DNA of 35,957 nt from Candidatus Cloacimonadota bacterium (lineage in GTDB: Bacteria > Cloacimonadota > Cloacimonadia > Cloacimonadales > TCS61), in assembly GCA_021736135.1 (NCBI GenBank), contig JAIPGO010000036.1, positions 1 to 35,957 of the forward strand. The letters run 5' to 3'. This document shows, piece by piece, positions 26,801 to 34,107 of the stretch. The position numbers and the translations under genes were made by a program. Position 1 is the first letter of the stretch, and each line of letters starts with the position of its first letter. The notes beneath the pieces are model-generated. The model saw only the letters and a list, made by a program, of their open reading frames with translations, was not told the DNA's origin and did not search any database.

Positions 26801-27402
26801 TACCAGTAATAAACGGAGTACGCAGCCTTGAAAATATCATTACTATAACGAATGATGATGAATATCTTTATTTTAAGGCAGAAGGCAGTTTGATCAGTCT
26901 GGAATATCAGGTGAAAGATTTCCGGAATGTGAAGACTGATGAAGCTGAGGTTTTGAGTAATTGTCTTTATTATGAGAATGTCGGGCATCTAGCGCTGGTT
27001 TCAGCAGAAGGTGTTTCGGGGAATATTTTGCGGATAGCTTATGAGCGGACGAGTAGTATGGTTGGGAGTATAGTTCTGGAAATGAACTGTAATGGTTATC
27101 AAGAAGAGATCCGTTATACATTCAGCGATCCCTTGCCTGAAGTTACGCAGTTGAATAGCATATATCCCAATCCCTTCAACCCTGTGACAACAATTGATTA
27201 TGAAATCGCTGCTGCCGGTAATGTGAAGATAGAAGTTTATAATATCAAAGGGCAGAAGGTTACAGTGCTAATGAATGAACGGAAAGAGGCGGGTAATTAC
27301 ACTATGAACTGGCATGCCGATGGCATGAACACCGGTATCTATTTCCTGCGTTTTACCAGTGGCGGTTATCAGAAAACGAGTAAAGTATTGCTGCTGAAAT
27401 AG
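23857..27402 (+). CDS. Large secreted beta-helix/PKD/dockerin-like surface protein with type IX sorting domain
   Basis: A 1181-residue predicted surface protein. The order is signal peptide (about 1-20), Ig-like domain (about 26-135), beta-helix module 1 (about 140-520), PKD domain (about 530-605), beta-helix module 2 (about 612-905), dockerin-like repeat pair (about 920-985: YGDIDDNGEVESYDASLILM and ADVDLGGDIEALDAAYILQY), a beta-sandwich that may be cohesin-like (about 995-1090), and a sorting domain with YPNPFNPVTT ending in KVLLLK. The two helix modules are duplicates: both start VHN-TQD-WY-TIQ, share SYISQTIIDGNQNG and end in a PDxGxxE segment. GGAG 6 nt before the ATG at 23857 supports that start over the ATG at 23845. 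The dockerin-like pair with calcium-type Asp/Asn positions suggests anchoring, but a partner is not visible. Confidence 0.9.
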   Translation: MKIRIVFYLFMIMFIVVNANLLIVDSEVLTFDSTFPVVTISSPAGGEIFAPGDTLEIGFVITEDYFAESPAEPVHLEFYFDDVHEVEYNVSLPAAEDMFYGYNWIVPGLLSENVLVKVSASDYYGNFGEGLSGAFTIDPMEYVHNVTQDNWYDTIQEGIDASDNGDIILVEPGNYLENINFNGKVITLGSLFYTTQDTSYISQTIIDGNQNGSVVTFNSGENIESELTGFTIINGNADNGGGISCLNSHPTINKVIITGNMAAVQGGGIYCEQASPHLLEVMITNNSATLFGGGIYCCQESNLNSQDLILTGNTSIWGGGINCQNSNPNFENTTITNNVAYNSGGGIFSYGSSPQFKKLTIAGNTASFGGGIYCDDSHADFVNATITDNSGSLGGGGLYSVYSSTTFFVNCILWNNFPQEIYFGRWGICFVFTAYSDIEGGPEEICHGDDYYNGYALFLEGSIDSDPLFADPEAGDYTLLPGSPCIDAGIAYFYYAGEILVYIGGDEFLGSSPDIGAFEYNYTGELISSFVSSEVYGYAPLAVQFTDLSSGNPVSWQWDFQNDGSIDSEEQNPAWTYTEPGTYSVSLTINDDEQRQSSTEYKYNYITAIETNVHNITQDIWYETIQTSIDEATADDVLIVEPGTYYENIIISGKRITLASLFYVTQDSSYISQTIIDGNQNGDVVTFEDGGYLLEPTFTGFTITGGGSGIRCNDSDPLISNTIIVGNSSSDLGGGFFCVNSDPQIESSIISNNSAPSGGTALYFTSSSNPIIKNTTITRNSSDNEDQETIFCSFNANLIMVNCILWNDSPQEIVLWNSQTTIAFTDIAGGIEGIEIFVAGHVNWQAGNIDEDPLFVDAEANDYHLQLESPCIDAGTAYFEYNGDVILNIGENDYFGTAPDMGVYERYYQPIVYGDIDDNGEVESYDASLILMYLVDMDPIPEDPVPWEEWRMERADVDLGGDIEALDAAYILQYVVQIITELPVINGVRSLENIITITNDDEYLYFKAEGSLISLEYQVKDFRNVKTDEAEVLSNCLYYENVGHLALVSAEGVSGNILRIAYERTSSMVGSIVLEMNCNGYQEEIRYTFSDPLPEVTQLNSIYPNPFNPVTTIDYEIAAAGNVKIEVYNIKGQKVTVLMNERKEAGNYTMNWHADGMNTGIYFLRFTSGGYQKTSKVLLLK

Positions 27403-27423
27403 CCCTTACTTTGAGGTTAATAC

Positions 27424-27468
27424 AACAAGCCCTGGTTTTTTAGAAAAAACCAGGGCTTGTTAATTTTT
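27424..27468. terminator. Strong, potentially bidirectional terminator
   Basis: A perfect 18-bp inverted repeat (27424-27441 with 27444-27461), whose GC core is AACAAGCCCTGG, is followed by AATTTTT. It starts 22 nt after the stop of the large beta-helix gene, so it is that gene's terminator. Read the other way the flanking sequence is less T-rich. Confidence 0.88.
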
Positions 27469-27603
27469 GGTTAGAGCGGAAAAAAGGAACAGTAACTGAA
27501 CAAAGCTTTGACCTGACGAACTGATTAAGCAGAAGCTGTCAGGAACATATTGATGCTTGAGAAGAGATCAGGTAGATTTCGTATTCGCAATTACTGTGCA
27601 AAG

Positions 27604-27638
27604 AAAAAGGTACCCGGGGGATCGGGTACCTTTTTTTT
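27604..27638 (+). terminator. Second Rho-independent terminator, plus strand
   Basis: The stem GGTACCC/GGGTACC (27609-27615 with 27624-27630), extended by A/T pairs, has an 8-nt loop and is followed by eight T residues. It lies about 140 nt after the preceding terminator with no gene between, so either it is a back-up or it ends a small untranslated RNA. Confidence 0.85.
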
Positions 27639-27661
27639 ACTCACTGTATGAGAAAAGAGCT

Positions 27662-27689
27662 CGGGACCAGTTTGGGGAAACTGATCCCG
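27662..27689 (-). terminator. Probable terminator of the short exported-protein gene
   Basis: A 12-bp stem with one mismatch (27662-27673 with 27678-27689) and a GGGG/CCCC loop sits 13 nt beyond the stop codon of the minus-strand gene. Read on the minus strand it is followed by AGCTCTTTTC, a modest T tract. Confidence 0.6.
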
Positions 27690-27702
27690 TTGTTTCGGGG
27701 GA

Positions 27703-28206
27703 TTATCTTGAAGAGAAGCGAACGGGATCAATATTTTTGATATTCAATTCGCCTCTATGATTATTTATGGCTCCGAGTTCGATACTGCGCGGAACTTTGA
27801 GGGTAATATTCACCAGCACATCCGAAAGAGGATCACTGAAAGTTGTCCCCAGAGTTATATTCTTGGCATTATCCAACCATACTTCGCAATTATCCAGCTC
27901 CTCCCGGGAAGTGCCGGAAATTTTCATGATCTCAATTTCAGCATAATCTTTATCCCAGGGGATGACCTTCACATCAGCAGAAAGATTATCCAGATTTATG
28001 AGTGCCTGCGGTGCAGCCTGAAAACGGTGTCTGGAATTACTACGAAAATACTGTTTACCGTAACTGGCTTCCGCTGACGGAACATTTGACTTCTCCCGGA
28101 TAGAGGGTGTAAGATTTCCGGTATTTTCTGGAACAGGCAGATTGCGGGCAGACAGGACTGTCAGTAACGCCGTTAATGCAACCAGGCAGATAATTAACTT
28201 TTTCAT
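27703..28206 (-). CDS. Short exported protein, possibly a shortened DUF4097-like adhesin
   Basis: A 167-residue protein. Residues 1-21 form a signal peptide (MKKLIICLVALTALLTVLSA). A polar linker runs to about 70, followed by short beta-strands: INLDNLSADVKVIPWDKDYA, then VLVNITLKVPRSIELGAINN and HRGELNIKNI at the end. The alternation of 'V.V..W....E' and 'G.L.I.N' strands resembles the start of DUF4097-type beta-helix adhesins. Those normally continue with many more G.I.I.N repeats, whereas this protein stops with the first. The ATG at 28206 follows GGGAGG by 5 nt; an upstream reading to 28281 has no support. A terminator begins 13 nt after the stop, so the short form may be a real end, not a recent break. 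Confidence 0.72.
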   Translation of the reverse strand: MKKLIICLVALTALLTVLSARNLPVPENTGNLTPSIREKSNVPSAEASYGKQYFRSNSRHRFQAAPQALINLDNLSADVKVIPWDKDYAEIEIMKISGTSREELDNCEVWLDNAKNITLGTTFSDPLSDVLVNITLKVPRSIELGAINNHRGELNIKNIDPVRFSSR

Positions 28207-28407
28207 TTTATGCCTCCCAGCAATTATTTTTTTAATTAATCTGCCTTTTGTGATTGCAATTAGAGTACCATAATTTCTCAAATATCCATATCACTACTAA
28301 TGGCAGAGAGTTAGCTAAGAATGGAGTAAGGATTCCAGGTTGAGATAATTTATCGAAATGATAAAAGAGCTAAGTTTATCTTATATTTTTGATAAAACAT
28401 TCAACTG

Positions 28408-28437
28408 TTGACTTAATACAGGGTTTTTGAGAATTAT
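28408..28437 (+). promoter_or_regulatory. Candidate promoter for the ABC exporter gene
   Basis: TTGACT (28408-28413) and AATTAT (28432-28437) have an 18-nt spacer and lie about 32 nt before the start codon at 28469, within a divergent intergenic region. Confidence 0.45.
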
Positions 28438-28468
28438 CCTGAGAATTATAAAGTAAGGGAGCAAGAGT

Positions 28469-30184
28469 ATGCTGAAGCGTTTTGCAGGTTATTACAAGCC
28501 ACATATCGGGCTTTTTCTGCTTGATATGGGAGTGGCGATACTATCGGCGGTATTATCAATATTTTTTCCGATACTCACGCGGACCTTATTGAAAACTTAT
28601 GTTCCTGACCATAACGTGCGGATGATCATCATCTCGCTGATAGTAATGCTGCTGGTCTTTCTTTTCAGAGCAATTTTTAATTACATCCGCATCCGCTGGG
28701 GTCATATACTGGGTGTGCGTATGGAATATGACATGCGGGCAGATATTTTCAGTCATATCCAGAAACTTTCCTTCACTTATTTTGATAATACGAAGACTGG
28801 TCACATCATGTCCCGAATATCAAATGATCTAAATATGATCGCAGAAGTAGCTCATCATGCTCCGGAAGATCTGCTGATCTCAATATTAATAATTGCAGGC
28901 TCATTTATTGCCATGTTCCAGTTCAATTCCACGCTGGCGCTGTTTACCCTGATACCGGTACCTTTACTGCTGCTGTGGGGCTTGACCTTTGGTCGTAAAA
29001 TGAAGAGCGGATTTCGGACCGTGCGCAAGCGCATAGCAGACATCAATTCCAGTGTAGAAAATTCGGTACAGGGCATCCGGGAAGTGAAATCATATGCTAA
29101 TGAAGAAATAGAAATAGACAAGTTTTCGCTGGTCAATGACAATTTTCGGATAGCCAAAGAGATAATGTATAAGCTGATGGCGATATTTCATGGAGGGATG
29201 TCTTTTCTGACCGATTTTTATTATCTATTTGTGATAGGCGCCGGCTGCTGGCTGATGTTCCGGGGTAAAATAGATGTGGCAGACCTGATGGCATTCACGC
29301 TTTATATCAATTTCATCCTGAATCCCATCAACCGGCTGGTCAATTTCGTGGAGCAGTTCCAGCAGGGAGCAGCGGCATTTGAGCGATTCCTTGAAATAAT
29401 GGACATCGAGCCTGATATTGAAGATAAGCCGGGAGCAGTGGCGCTGGCAAAGGTCAAAGGCAGAGTTGAACTGAAGAACGTCTTTTTCCGCTACACAGAA
29501 ACTACAGACTGGATACTGCAGGACATAAGTATAGATGTGGAAGCGGGTAAAACAATTGCCCTAGTGGGAGAATCCGGGGCTGGAAAATCAACTATCGTGT
29601 CTCTTATTCCCAGGTTTTATGAAGTGCAGCAGGGACAGATATTGCTGGATGGCAGAGATATCATGGATATCAGGCAAAGCTCTTTGCGGGAAAACATCGG
29701 CATCGTGCAGCAGAATATCTTTCTTTTTGACACCACGATCCGGGAAAATATACTTTATGGGAATCCGGCTGCGAGTGAGGAGGAACTGATTGATGCAGCG
29801 AAAAAAGCTAATATCTATGATTTTATCGATACTTTATCTGAGAAATTCGATACTCTGGTAGGAGAAAGAGGTGTAAAACTTTCCGGTGGTCAAAAGCAGC
29901 GTATCTCCATTGCCCGGGCATTTCTGAAAAATCCGCCGGTACTCATCTTTGATGAAGCCACTTCCTCGCTGGATTCCGAATCGGAAGCGCACATCCAGGC
30001 AGCTATGGAAGAACTGGCGAAGAATAGAACAACCATAATCATTGCCCATCGCCTCAGCACCGTACGCAAGGCAGACCTGCTCTACGTTATCCGGCAGGGC
30101 AGGCTGATTGAAGCAGGTTCACATCAGCAATTGATGGAGAAAAAGGATTATTATTATAGTCTTTATACGAGGAATCTATTGTAA
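28469..30184 (+). CDS. ABC exporter half-transporter (MsbA/multidrug type)
   Basis: A 571-residue inner-membrane exporter subunit. Residues 1-310 carry six transmembrane segments of the type I exporter fold, with LSFTYFDNTKTGHIMSRISN near 95-114 as the usual first coupling region. Residues about 325-571 form the ATPase: Walker A GESGAGKST near 366-374, Q-loop QQN near 416, ABC signature LSGGQKQR near 471-478, Walker B PVLIFDEATSSLD near 489-501, and H-loop IIIAHRLS near 525-532. All catalytic elements are intact, so it should work as a homodimer. GGGAG precedes the ATG by 7 nt. The substrate (lipid, peptide or drug) cannot be told from sequence. Its stop is only 4 bp from the stop of the convergent RNase D-M20 gene. 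Confidence 0.94.
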   Translation: MLKRFAGYYKPHIGLFLLDMGVAILSAVLSIFFPILTRTLLKTYVPDHNVRMIIISLIVMLLVFLFRAIFNYIRIRWGHILGVRMEYDMRADIFSHIQKLSFTYFDNTKTGHIMSRISNDLNMIAEVAHHAPEDLLISILIIAGSFIAMFQFNSTLALFTLIPVPLLLLWGLTFGRKMKSGFRTVRKRIADINSSVENSVQGIREVKSYANEEIEIDKFSLVNDNFRIAKEIMYKLMAIFHGGMSFLTDFYYLFVIGAGCWLMFRGKIDVADLMAFTLYINFILNPINRLVNFVEQFQQGAAAFERFLEIMDIEPDIEDKPGAVALAKVKGRVELKNVFFRYTETTDWILQDISIDVEAGKTIALVGESGAGKSTIVSLIPRFYEVQQGQILLDGRDIMDIRQSSLRENIGIVQQNIFLFDTTIRENILYGNPAASEEELIDAAKKANIYDFIDTLSEKFDTLVGERGVKLSGGQKQRISIARAFLKNPPVLIFDEATSSLDSESEAHIQAAMEELAKNRTTIIIAHRLSTVRKADLLYVIRQGRLIEAGSHQQLMEKKDYYYSLYTRNLL

Positions 30185-30188
30185 GTAT

Positions 30189-32168
30189 TTAGATCATATC
30201 AAGCTGACGCAGGATGGAAATGAGAATTTCCACACCCTCATAAATCAATTCATCGGGAAAATCATAATCGCTGCTACCCAGTTCCACCTCGCTTTTACCT
30301 GTTCCGAACCCGAACTGGATCGCCTTGGAAATGCGTGAATAATGCCCGAAATCATCTTTCCAGGAAAAAGGTTTTTCGAGGAGAGTAAAGTCATAATTCT
30401 CAAGGGCAGAACGTAATATTTCTTCTGCTTCCGGGGCATTAACGGCAGCCGGAAGAGAAGCAGTTATCTGGATTTCACTTTTAATCCGATACTCATAACA
30501 TATTGATTCGACCTTTTCAGTGATCTGCTGCTGCAATCCATCCATAATTTCATCATTAAGAGCTACCAGGTTCAGGCGTATCTCAGCTTTTAAGGGGCGC
30601 TCGCTGGCAGTTAATTTACCCATTTGCAGATAGGTGAATTCAACATCTGGGGCCAGCAGCGGGATCTGCAGCAGGATATTTGAAAAAGCTGCAGTTATAG
30701 CCTTGCGGTATTCCTCATCAGCAAGATGCTCCATGAGTTCGGTGAGATTAATCACCAGGCTTGTTTCAGCAGGAGTGAAACTGTCTTTTACCAGGATGAT
30801 ATTTCCTCTCTCATATTGGGGCACATTGTGCATCGCAAAGGTAAATTCCGCCTGAAACTGTTGAAAGCGCTTATCCTTAAGGACTTTCTGAGCACCTTTT
30901 CCATTACCGGAAGCAGACTGAAAAAGCAGCATTACTTTTCCCCGGCGTAGCGGCTGCTCATATAAGCGGGAGGCAAGTGCCGTTAAAATAGCCATGTGAC
31001 CGTCATGTCCGAACAAATGTGCCACTCTTTTTTCCCGGGAAGTCCATTCGGTTTTGCAGTTATCTTTCCCCGTTCCAGCGTCAATTTCTGCCCGGAAAAT
31101 TACCGCAGGACCTTCTTCTTCGCTCATATAAAGATAGGAACTACTGAATCGTCCCAGATTCCGGATGGTATGGTGGGGAGCAAAATTCCTGATAAAACGG
31201 TGAATACGTTTTTCGGTACCGCTTTCTTTTCCTGGGAGTTCCGGATGCTTATGAAGCAGACGGCGCAGTTCAATCACCTGGTTTTTGATCTGTGAATTCT
31301 GTTCCAGAATGGAAATTCTGGCATTATCGGCAGCCAGGAGGAATTCATCTATATAATCTTTCAGTTTATCCTGAAAAAGCTCCTTTTCTTCGAAGTCAGC
31401 TCTGGTGAGAGGCGGATTCTGAGCTAATCCGATCAGATGGTAACTACGGAGAATTTTATAAGAAGGGAGGTCCAGGGCTTCGGCAATTCGTTCACGCACA
31501 GTAAAAAGTTCTTTAAGCATGATCTTTTGGTAGGGTGTTAAACGGGCGGCATTTCTTACTCTCAGATAAGGATCATTTACTTCCTGAAATCTGCTTTGTT
31601 CCACTTTTTGAAAGGCATCTAAGGCCGCTTCCATTAGATCGGCAGTTTCCAGTTGTGCCAATTGCAATTCACGTGCTTCCAGCAGGAAACGTACATCCGT
31701 GGCTGCATAAGCTAATTGCTCTTCAGTAAGCGGTCGGCGATACCAGTCAGAAGTCTGCAAATCCTTTTCCAGTTCCAGATCAAACATTTCCTTCATGAAA
31801 TGCTTGAGTGAACGTCTGCCGTTACCCAACAGACTGCTGCAGGTTTGAATATCGAAAAGACCTTTTAACTGGATATTCAGCAGGTCAGCCAGCAGACTGA
31901 TATCGAAGCTGGCAGCATACATTACTTTAACCACAGCAGGATCTTCCAGAATTTCCCTGAGACACGAAATATCCAGAACGCGCAGATCCAGAAGCCAGCA
32001 TTGCTCTCCATTCCAGAATTGTGCCAGGCATAATTTTCTGCCGTAACGATGCAGATTGACGTCTGCTTCCAGATCGAGAGCAAATTCCATACTATTTTCC
32101 AGAACCTGCTTCAGCTGCTGCAGTTCTTCCTGATTATCAATATACTTAACGGGATAATCAATGATCAT
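30189..32168 (-). CDS. Fusion of RNase D-type 3'-5' exonuclease, HRDC and a degenerate M20 amidohydrolase domain
   Basis: A 659-residue two-part protein. Residues 1-200 form a DEDDy exonuclease: D32/E34 in FALDLEAD, D89 in YAASFDISLL, and Y154/D158 in YAATDVRF. About 207-280 form an HRDC nucleic-acid-binding domain. Residues about 295-659 follow the M20D amidohydrolase pattern (LRRLLHKHPELPGKES, VIFRAEIDAG, FGHDGHMA, FAMHN). Several M20 active-site residues are altered: F386 replaces the usual cysteine of HxCGHDxH, SASG (418-421) replaces PAEE with its catalytic glutamate, and the C-terminal histidine position reads GSSDYDF. H388, H391 and H447 remain. The exonuclease half should be active, while the M20 half looks like a binding or structural domain. 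The ATG overlaps the TsaD stop by 4 nt (ATGA), so translation is coupled. Confidence 0.88.
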   Translation of the reverse strand: MIIDYPVKYIDNQEELQQLKQVLENSMEFALDLEADVNLHRYGRKLCLAQFWNGEQCWLLDLRVLDISCLREILEDPAVVKVMYAASFDISLLADLLNIQLKGLFDIQTCSSLLGNGRRSLKHFMKEMFDLELEKDLQTSDWYRRPLTEEQLAYAATDVRFLLEARELQLAQLETADLMEAALDAFQKVEQSRFQEVNDPYLRVRNAARLTPYQKIMLKELFTVRERIAEALDLPSYKILRSYHLIGLAQNPPLTRADFEEKELFQDKLKDYIDEFLLAADNARISILEQNSQIKNQVIELRRLLHKHPELPGKESGTEKRIHRFIRNFAPHHTIRNLGRFSSSYLYMSEEEGPAVIFRAEIDAGTGKDNCKTEWTSREKRVAHLFGHDGHMAILTALASRLYEQPLRRGKVMLLFQSASGNGKGAQKVLKDKRFQQFQAEFTFAMHNVPQYERGNIILVKDSFTPAETSLVINLTELMEHLADEEYRKAITAAFSNILLQIPLLAPDVEFTYLQMGKLTASERPLKAEIRLNLVALNDEIMDGLQQQITEKVESICYEYRIKSEIQITASLPAAVNAPEAEEILRSALENYDFTLLEKPFSWKDDFGHYSRISKAIQFGFGTGKSEVELGSSDYDFPDELIYEGVEILISILRQLDMI

Positions 32169-33181
32169 AATAATCTTAATCCTTTTGTGGAAAACGCATT
32201 CAGATCGAGTCCCGCAAAATCGCCAAGACGATATTTCTCAATGGCTGCGGCACCTATCATGGCTGCGTTATCCATACAGTACTGCAAAGCGGGCAGGAAA
32301 AGTTCTATACCAGTCCGTTCTGCATCTTTTTGCATACGCTCACGCAGATAGCTGTTTGCCGAAACACCACCAGCGACTACTATACGCTCTATCCTCTGCT
32401 GCCGGGCATAGCGAAGTGTTTTTTTTATTAATATATCCACAATTGCTGCCTGCAGAGAAGCAGCAATATCCTGCAAATGTTCACTGATAAAGGATCCATC
32501 TTTATCACTAAGATAATTCCTGATGGAAGTCTTCAAGCCACTGAAACTGAAATCATTGCTTTCCCGGCGGTCAAGTCCTCTGGGAAATGCCACAAATGCC
32601 GGATCTCCTGTGCGAGCCAGACGGTCTATTACCGGACCTCCGGGATAGCCCAGATTCAGCAGTTTGGCACCTTTGTCAAATGCTTCTCCGGCCGCATCAT
32701 CCCGCGTTCTGCCTATTATTTCAAATTCAGTACGGGAACTGAAATAGACCAGTTCCGTATGTCCACCTGAGACGATCAGCGCCAGATAGGGTGGTTCCAG
32801 ATGTGGATAATCGAGTTTGATGGCATAAAGGTGACCCAAAATATGATTTACGGCAATAACCGGTTTATTAATGGCATAAGCCAGCCCCTTGGCAAAGGAT
32901 ACGCCCACCAGTAGAGAGCCGATCAATCCGGGATTTATGGAGACTGCTACGGCATCAATTCCGACCAGGTCAGTACCCGCTTTTTCCAGAGCAAGCTGAG
33001 TGAGCCAGGTGATATTCTGCAGATGCAGGCGACTGGCTAATTCCGGTACAACCCCGCCAAATTCTTCATGTTTTGTCTGGCTGGAGATGCAGTTGCTGAA
33101 AACGCGGTAATTACTGTCTATCACACTAACGGAGGTATCATCGCAGGAAGTTTCAAAAGCTAATATCTTAAAATAGTTCAA
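32165..33181 (-). CDS. tsaD: tRNA N6-adenosine threonylcarbamoyltransferase TsaD
   Basis: Transfers the threonylcarbamoyl group to A37 of ANN-decoding tRNAs, together with TsaB and TsaE. The 338-residue protein has the ASKHA-fold motifs: ILAFETSCDDTSVSV (6-20), EFGGVVPELASRLH (40-53), the metal-binding HILGH (H113, H117), IVSGGHTEL near 137-145 and VVAGGVSANSYLRERM near 270. Length is normal. The start codon is TTG at 33181, preceded by GAGAG at 6 nt; the nearby ATG is out of frame. It lies 9 bp after the YbbR-like gene, whose stop codon overlaps this ribosome binding site, and it is coupled to the downstream exonuclease fusion. No tsaB or tsaE is in the window. Confidence 0.96.
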   Translation of the reverse strand: MNYFKILAFETSCDDTSVSVIDSNYRVFSNCISSQTKHEEFGGVVPELASRLHLQNITWLTQLALEKAGTDLVGIDAVAVSINPGLIGSLLVGVSFAKGLAYAINKPVIAVNHILGHLYAIKLDYPHLEPPYLALIVSGGHTELVYFSSRTEFEIIGRTRDDAAGEAFDKGAKLLNLGYPGGPVIDRLARTGDPAFVAFPRGLDRRESNDFSFSGLKTSIRNYLSDKDGSFISEHLQDIAASLQAAIVDILIKKTLRYARQQRIERIVVAGGVSANSYLRERMQKDAERTGIELFLPALQYCMDNAAMIGAAAIEKYRLGDFAGLDLNAFSTKGLRLL

Positions 33182-33190
33182 TTCATACTC

Positions 33191-34069
33191 TCAATGAATA
33201 ATGCGCACTCTTTCGGGAGTATATTCCTGAATTTTAATGCCGGGAGGAAGAGTGAATTTTAAAGATGCAAAATCAGGATTATCCCCTACCACCAGTTCGA
33301 TTCTGATATCGTCACGTGTAACTCCGGCAAGAACTGCTGACTCTCCGGCAACTTTAACAGTAACTTTCTGGGGACTGATCGAGTAGCCTGCACTTTGAGA
33401 ATAGATTATCGGGACCAGTGAGATGGTTTTAATAATATCCGATTCTCCGCTTAAGGTGAGTATGATTTTATCTTCGAGAAGCTCAATATCGGGTGAAGGC
33501 CTTAACAGGCGTACACTCATTTCACCATTCTGCAGTAATTTCCTGTTCACTTTCTCAGTTTGGATTCCTGACAAGTTATTCAGGATTTTAGATGCACCTT
33601 TAACTTCCACCATGGTTGAATTTTTAGAGAAGGGATTTTTTTGAAAATATTCCTCATCTTCTCTGCTTAAGTAATTCACCACCACTGGTTTCATATCGCT
33701 GACAATTCTATCCATCTGGATCAATTTTACTTTCTGCTCAAAACCGGTAATGTATTCACGCATTCGCGAGGAGCATTCCAGTTTCTTCAGGGAAAGATGC
33801 AGAGAATTGGCACCATATTCCAGTTGATTACCCTGCACCACATACTCGGCTTTCAGGTTCTGGAATACCAGGATATTAATCCCTTTTGTTTTAAAGGTAA
33901 CACCGATGCGAGGATTGGGATTTCCGCTTAAAACCAGATCAGCAGGCTGAGAATCTATGCGCAAGGGAAAGTATATGACTGCTTCGTGTTCTGATAATAA
34001 AACATTCTGTAACCAGAGCAGGACAGCAAAAAAAACCGCTGCCAGCCATATCCATAAATTTTTTTTCAT
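33191..34069 (-). CDS. YbbR/CdaR-like membrane-anchored protein
   Basis: A 292-residue protein with a single N-terminal membrane anchor (KNLWIWLAAVFFAVLLWLQN) and an extracytoplasmic part of repeated beta-rich YbbR-type units. Examples are VIYFPLRIDSQPADLVLSGN, an ILVFQNLKAEYVVQG strand, and a last unit VTRDDIRIELVVGDNPDFAS ending in GIKIQEYTPERVRIIH. YbbR domains often occur in CdaR, which modulates the c-di-AMP cyclase CdaA, but no cyclase gene is adjacent here. The ribosome binding site is poor: TATAAT stands directly before the ATG on the coding strand. Translation may depend on the upstream HEAT gene, whose stop is 38 bp away. It belongs to the four-gene minus-strand operon. Confidence 0.82.
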   Translation of the reverse strand: MKKNLWIWLAAVFFAVLLWLQNVLLSEHEAVIYFPLRIDSQPADLVLSGNPNPRIGVTFKTKGINILVFQNLKAEYVVQGNQLEYGANSLHLSLKKLECSSRMREYITGFEQKVKLIQMDRIVSDMKPVVVNYLSREDEEYFQKNPFSKNSTMVEVKGASKILNNLSGIQTEKVNRKLLQNGEMSVRLLRPSPDIELLEDKIILTLSGESDIIKTISLVPIIYSQSAGYSISPQKVTVKVAGESAVLAGVTRDDIRIELVVGDNPDFASLKFTLPPGIKIQEYTPERVRIIH

Positions 34070-34107
34070 ATTATACCAATGGCTTATAACGAATTACGGT
34101 TTGCAGC

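Noticed and set aside
27557-27760. 67-codon plus-strand ORF
   Set aside because: It reads straight through a strong terminator and a second hairpin, then into the end of a real opposite-strand gene.
30189-32168. Assembly or frameshift artefact joining two genes
   Set aside because: The frame is continuous, the linker (about 280-295) is natural, and no internal ribosome binding site plus start was noticed at the M20 boundary.
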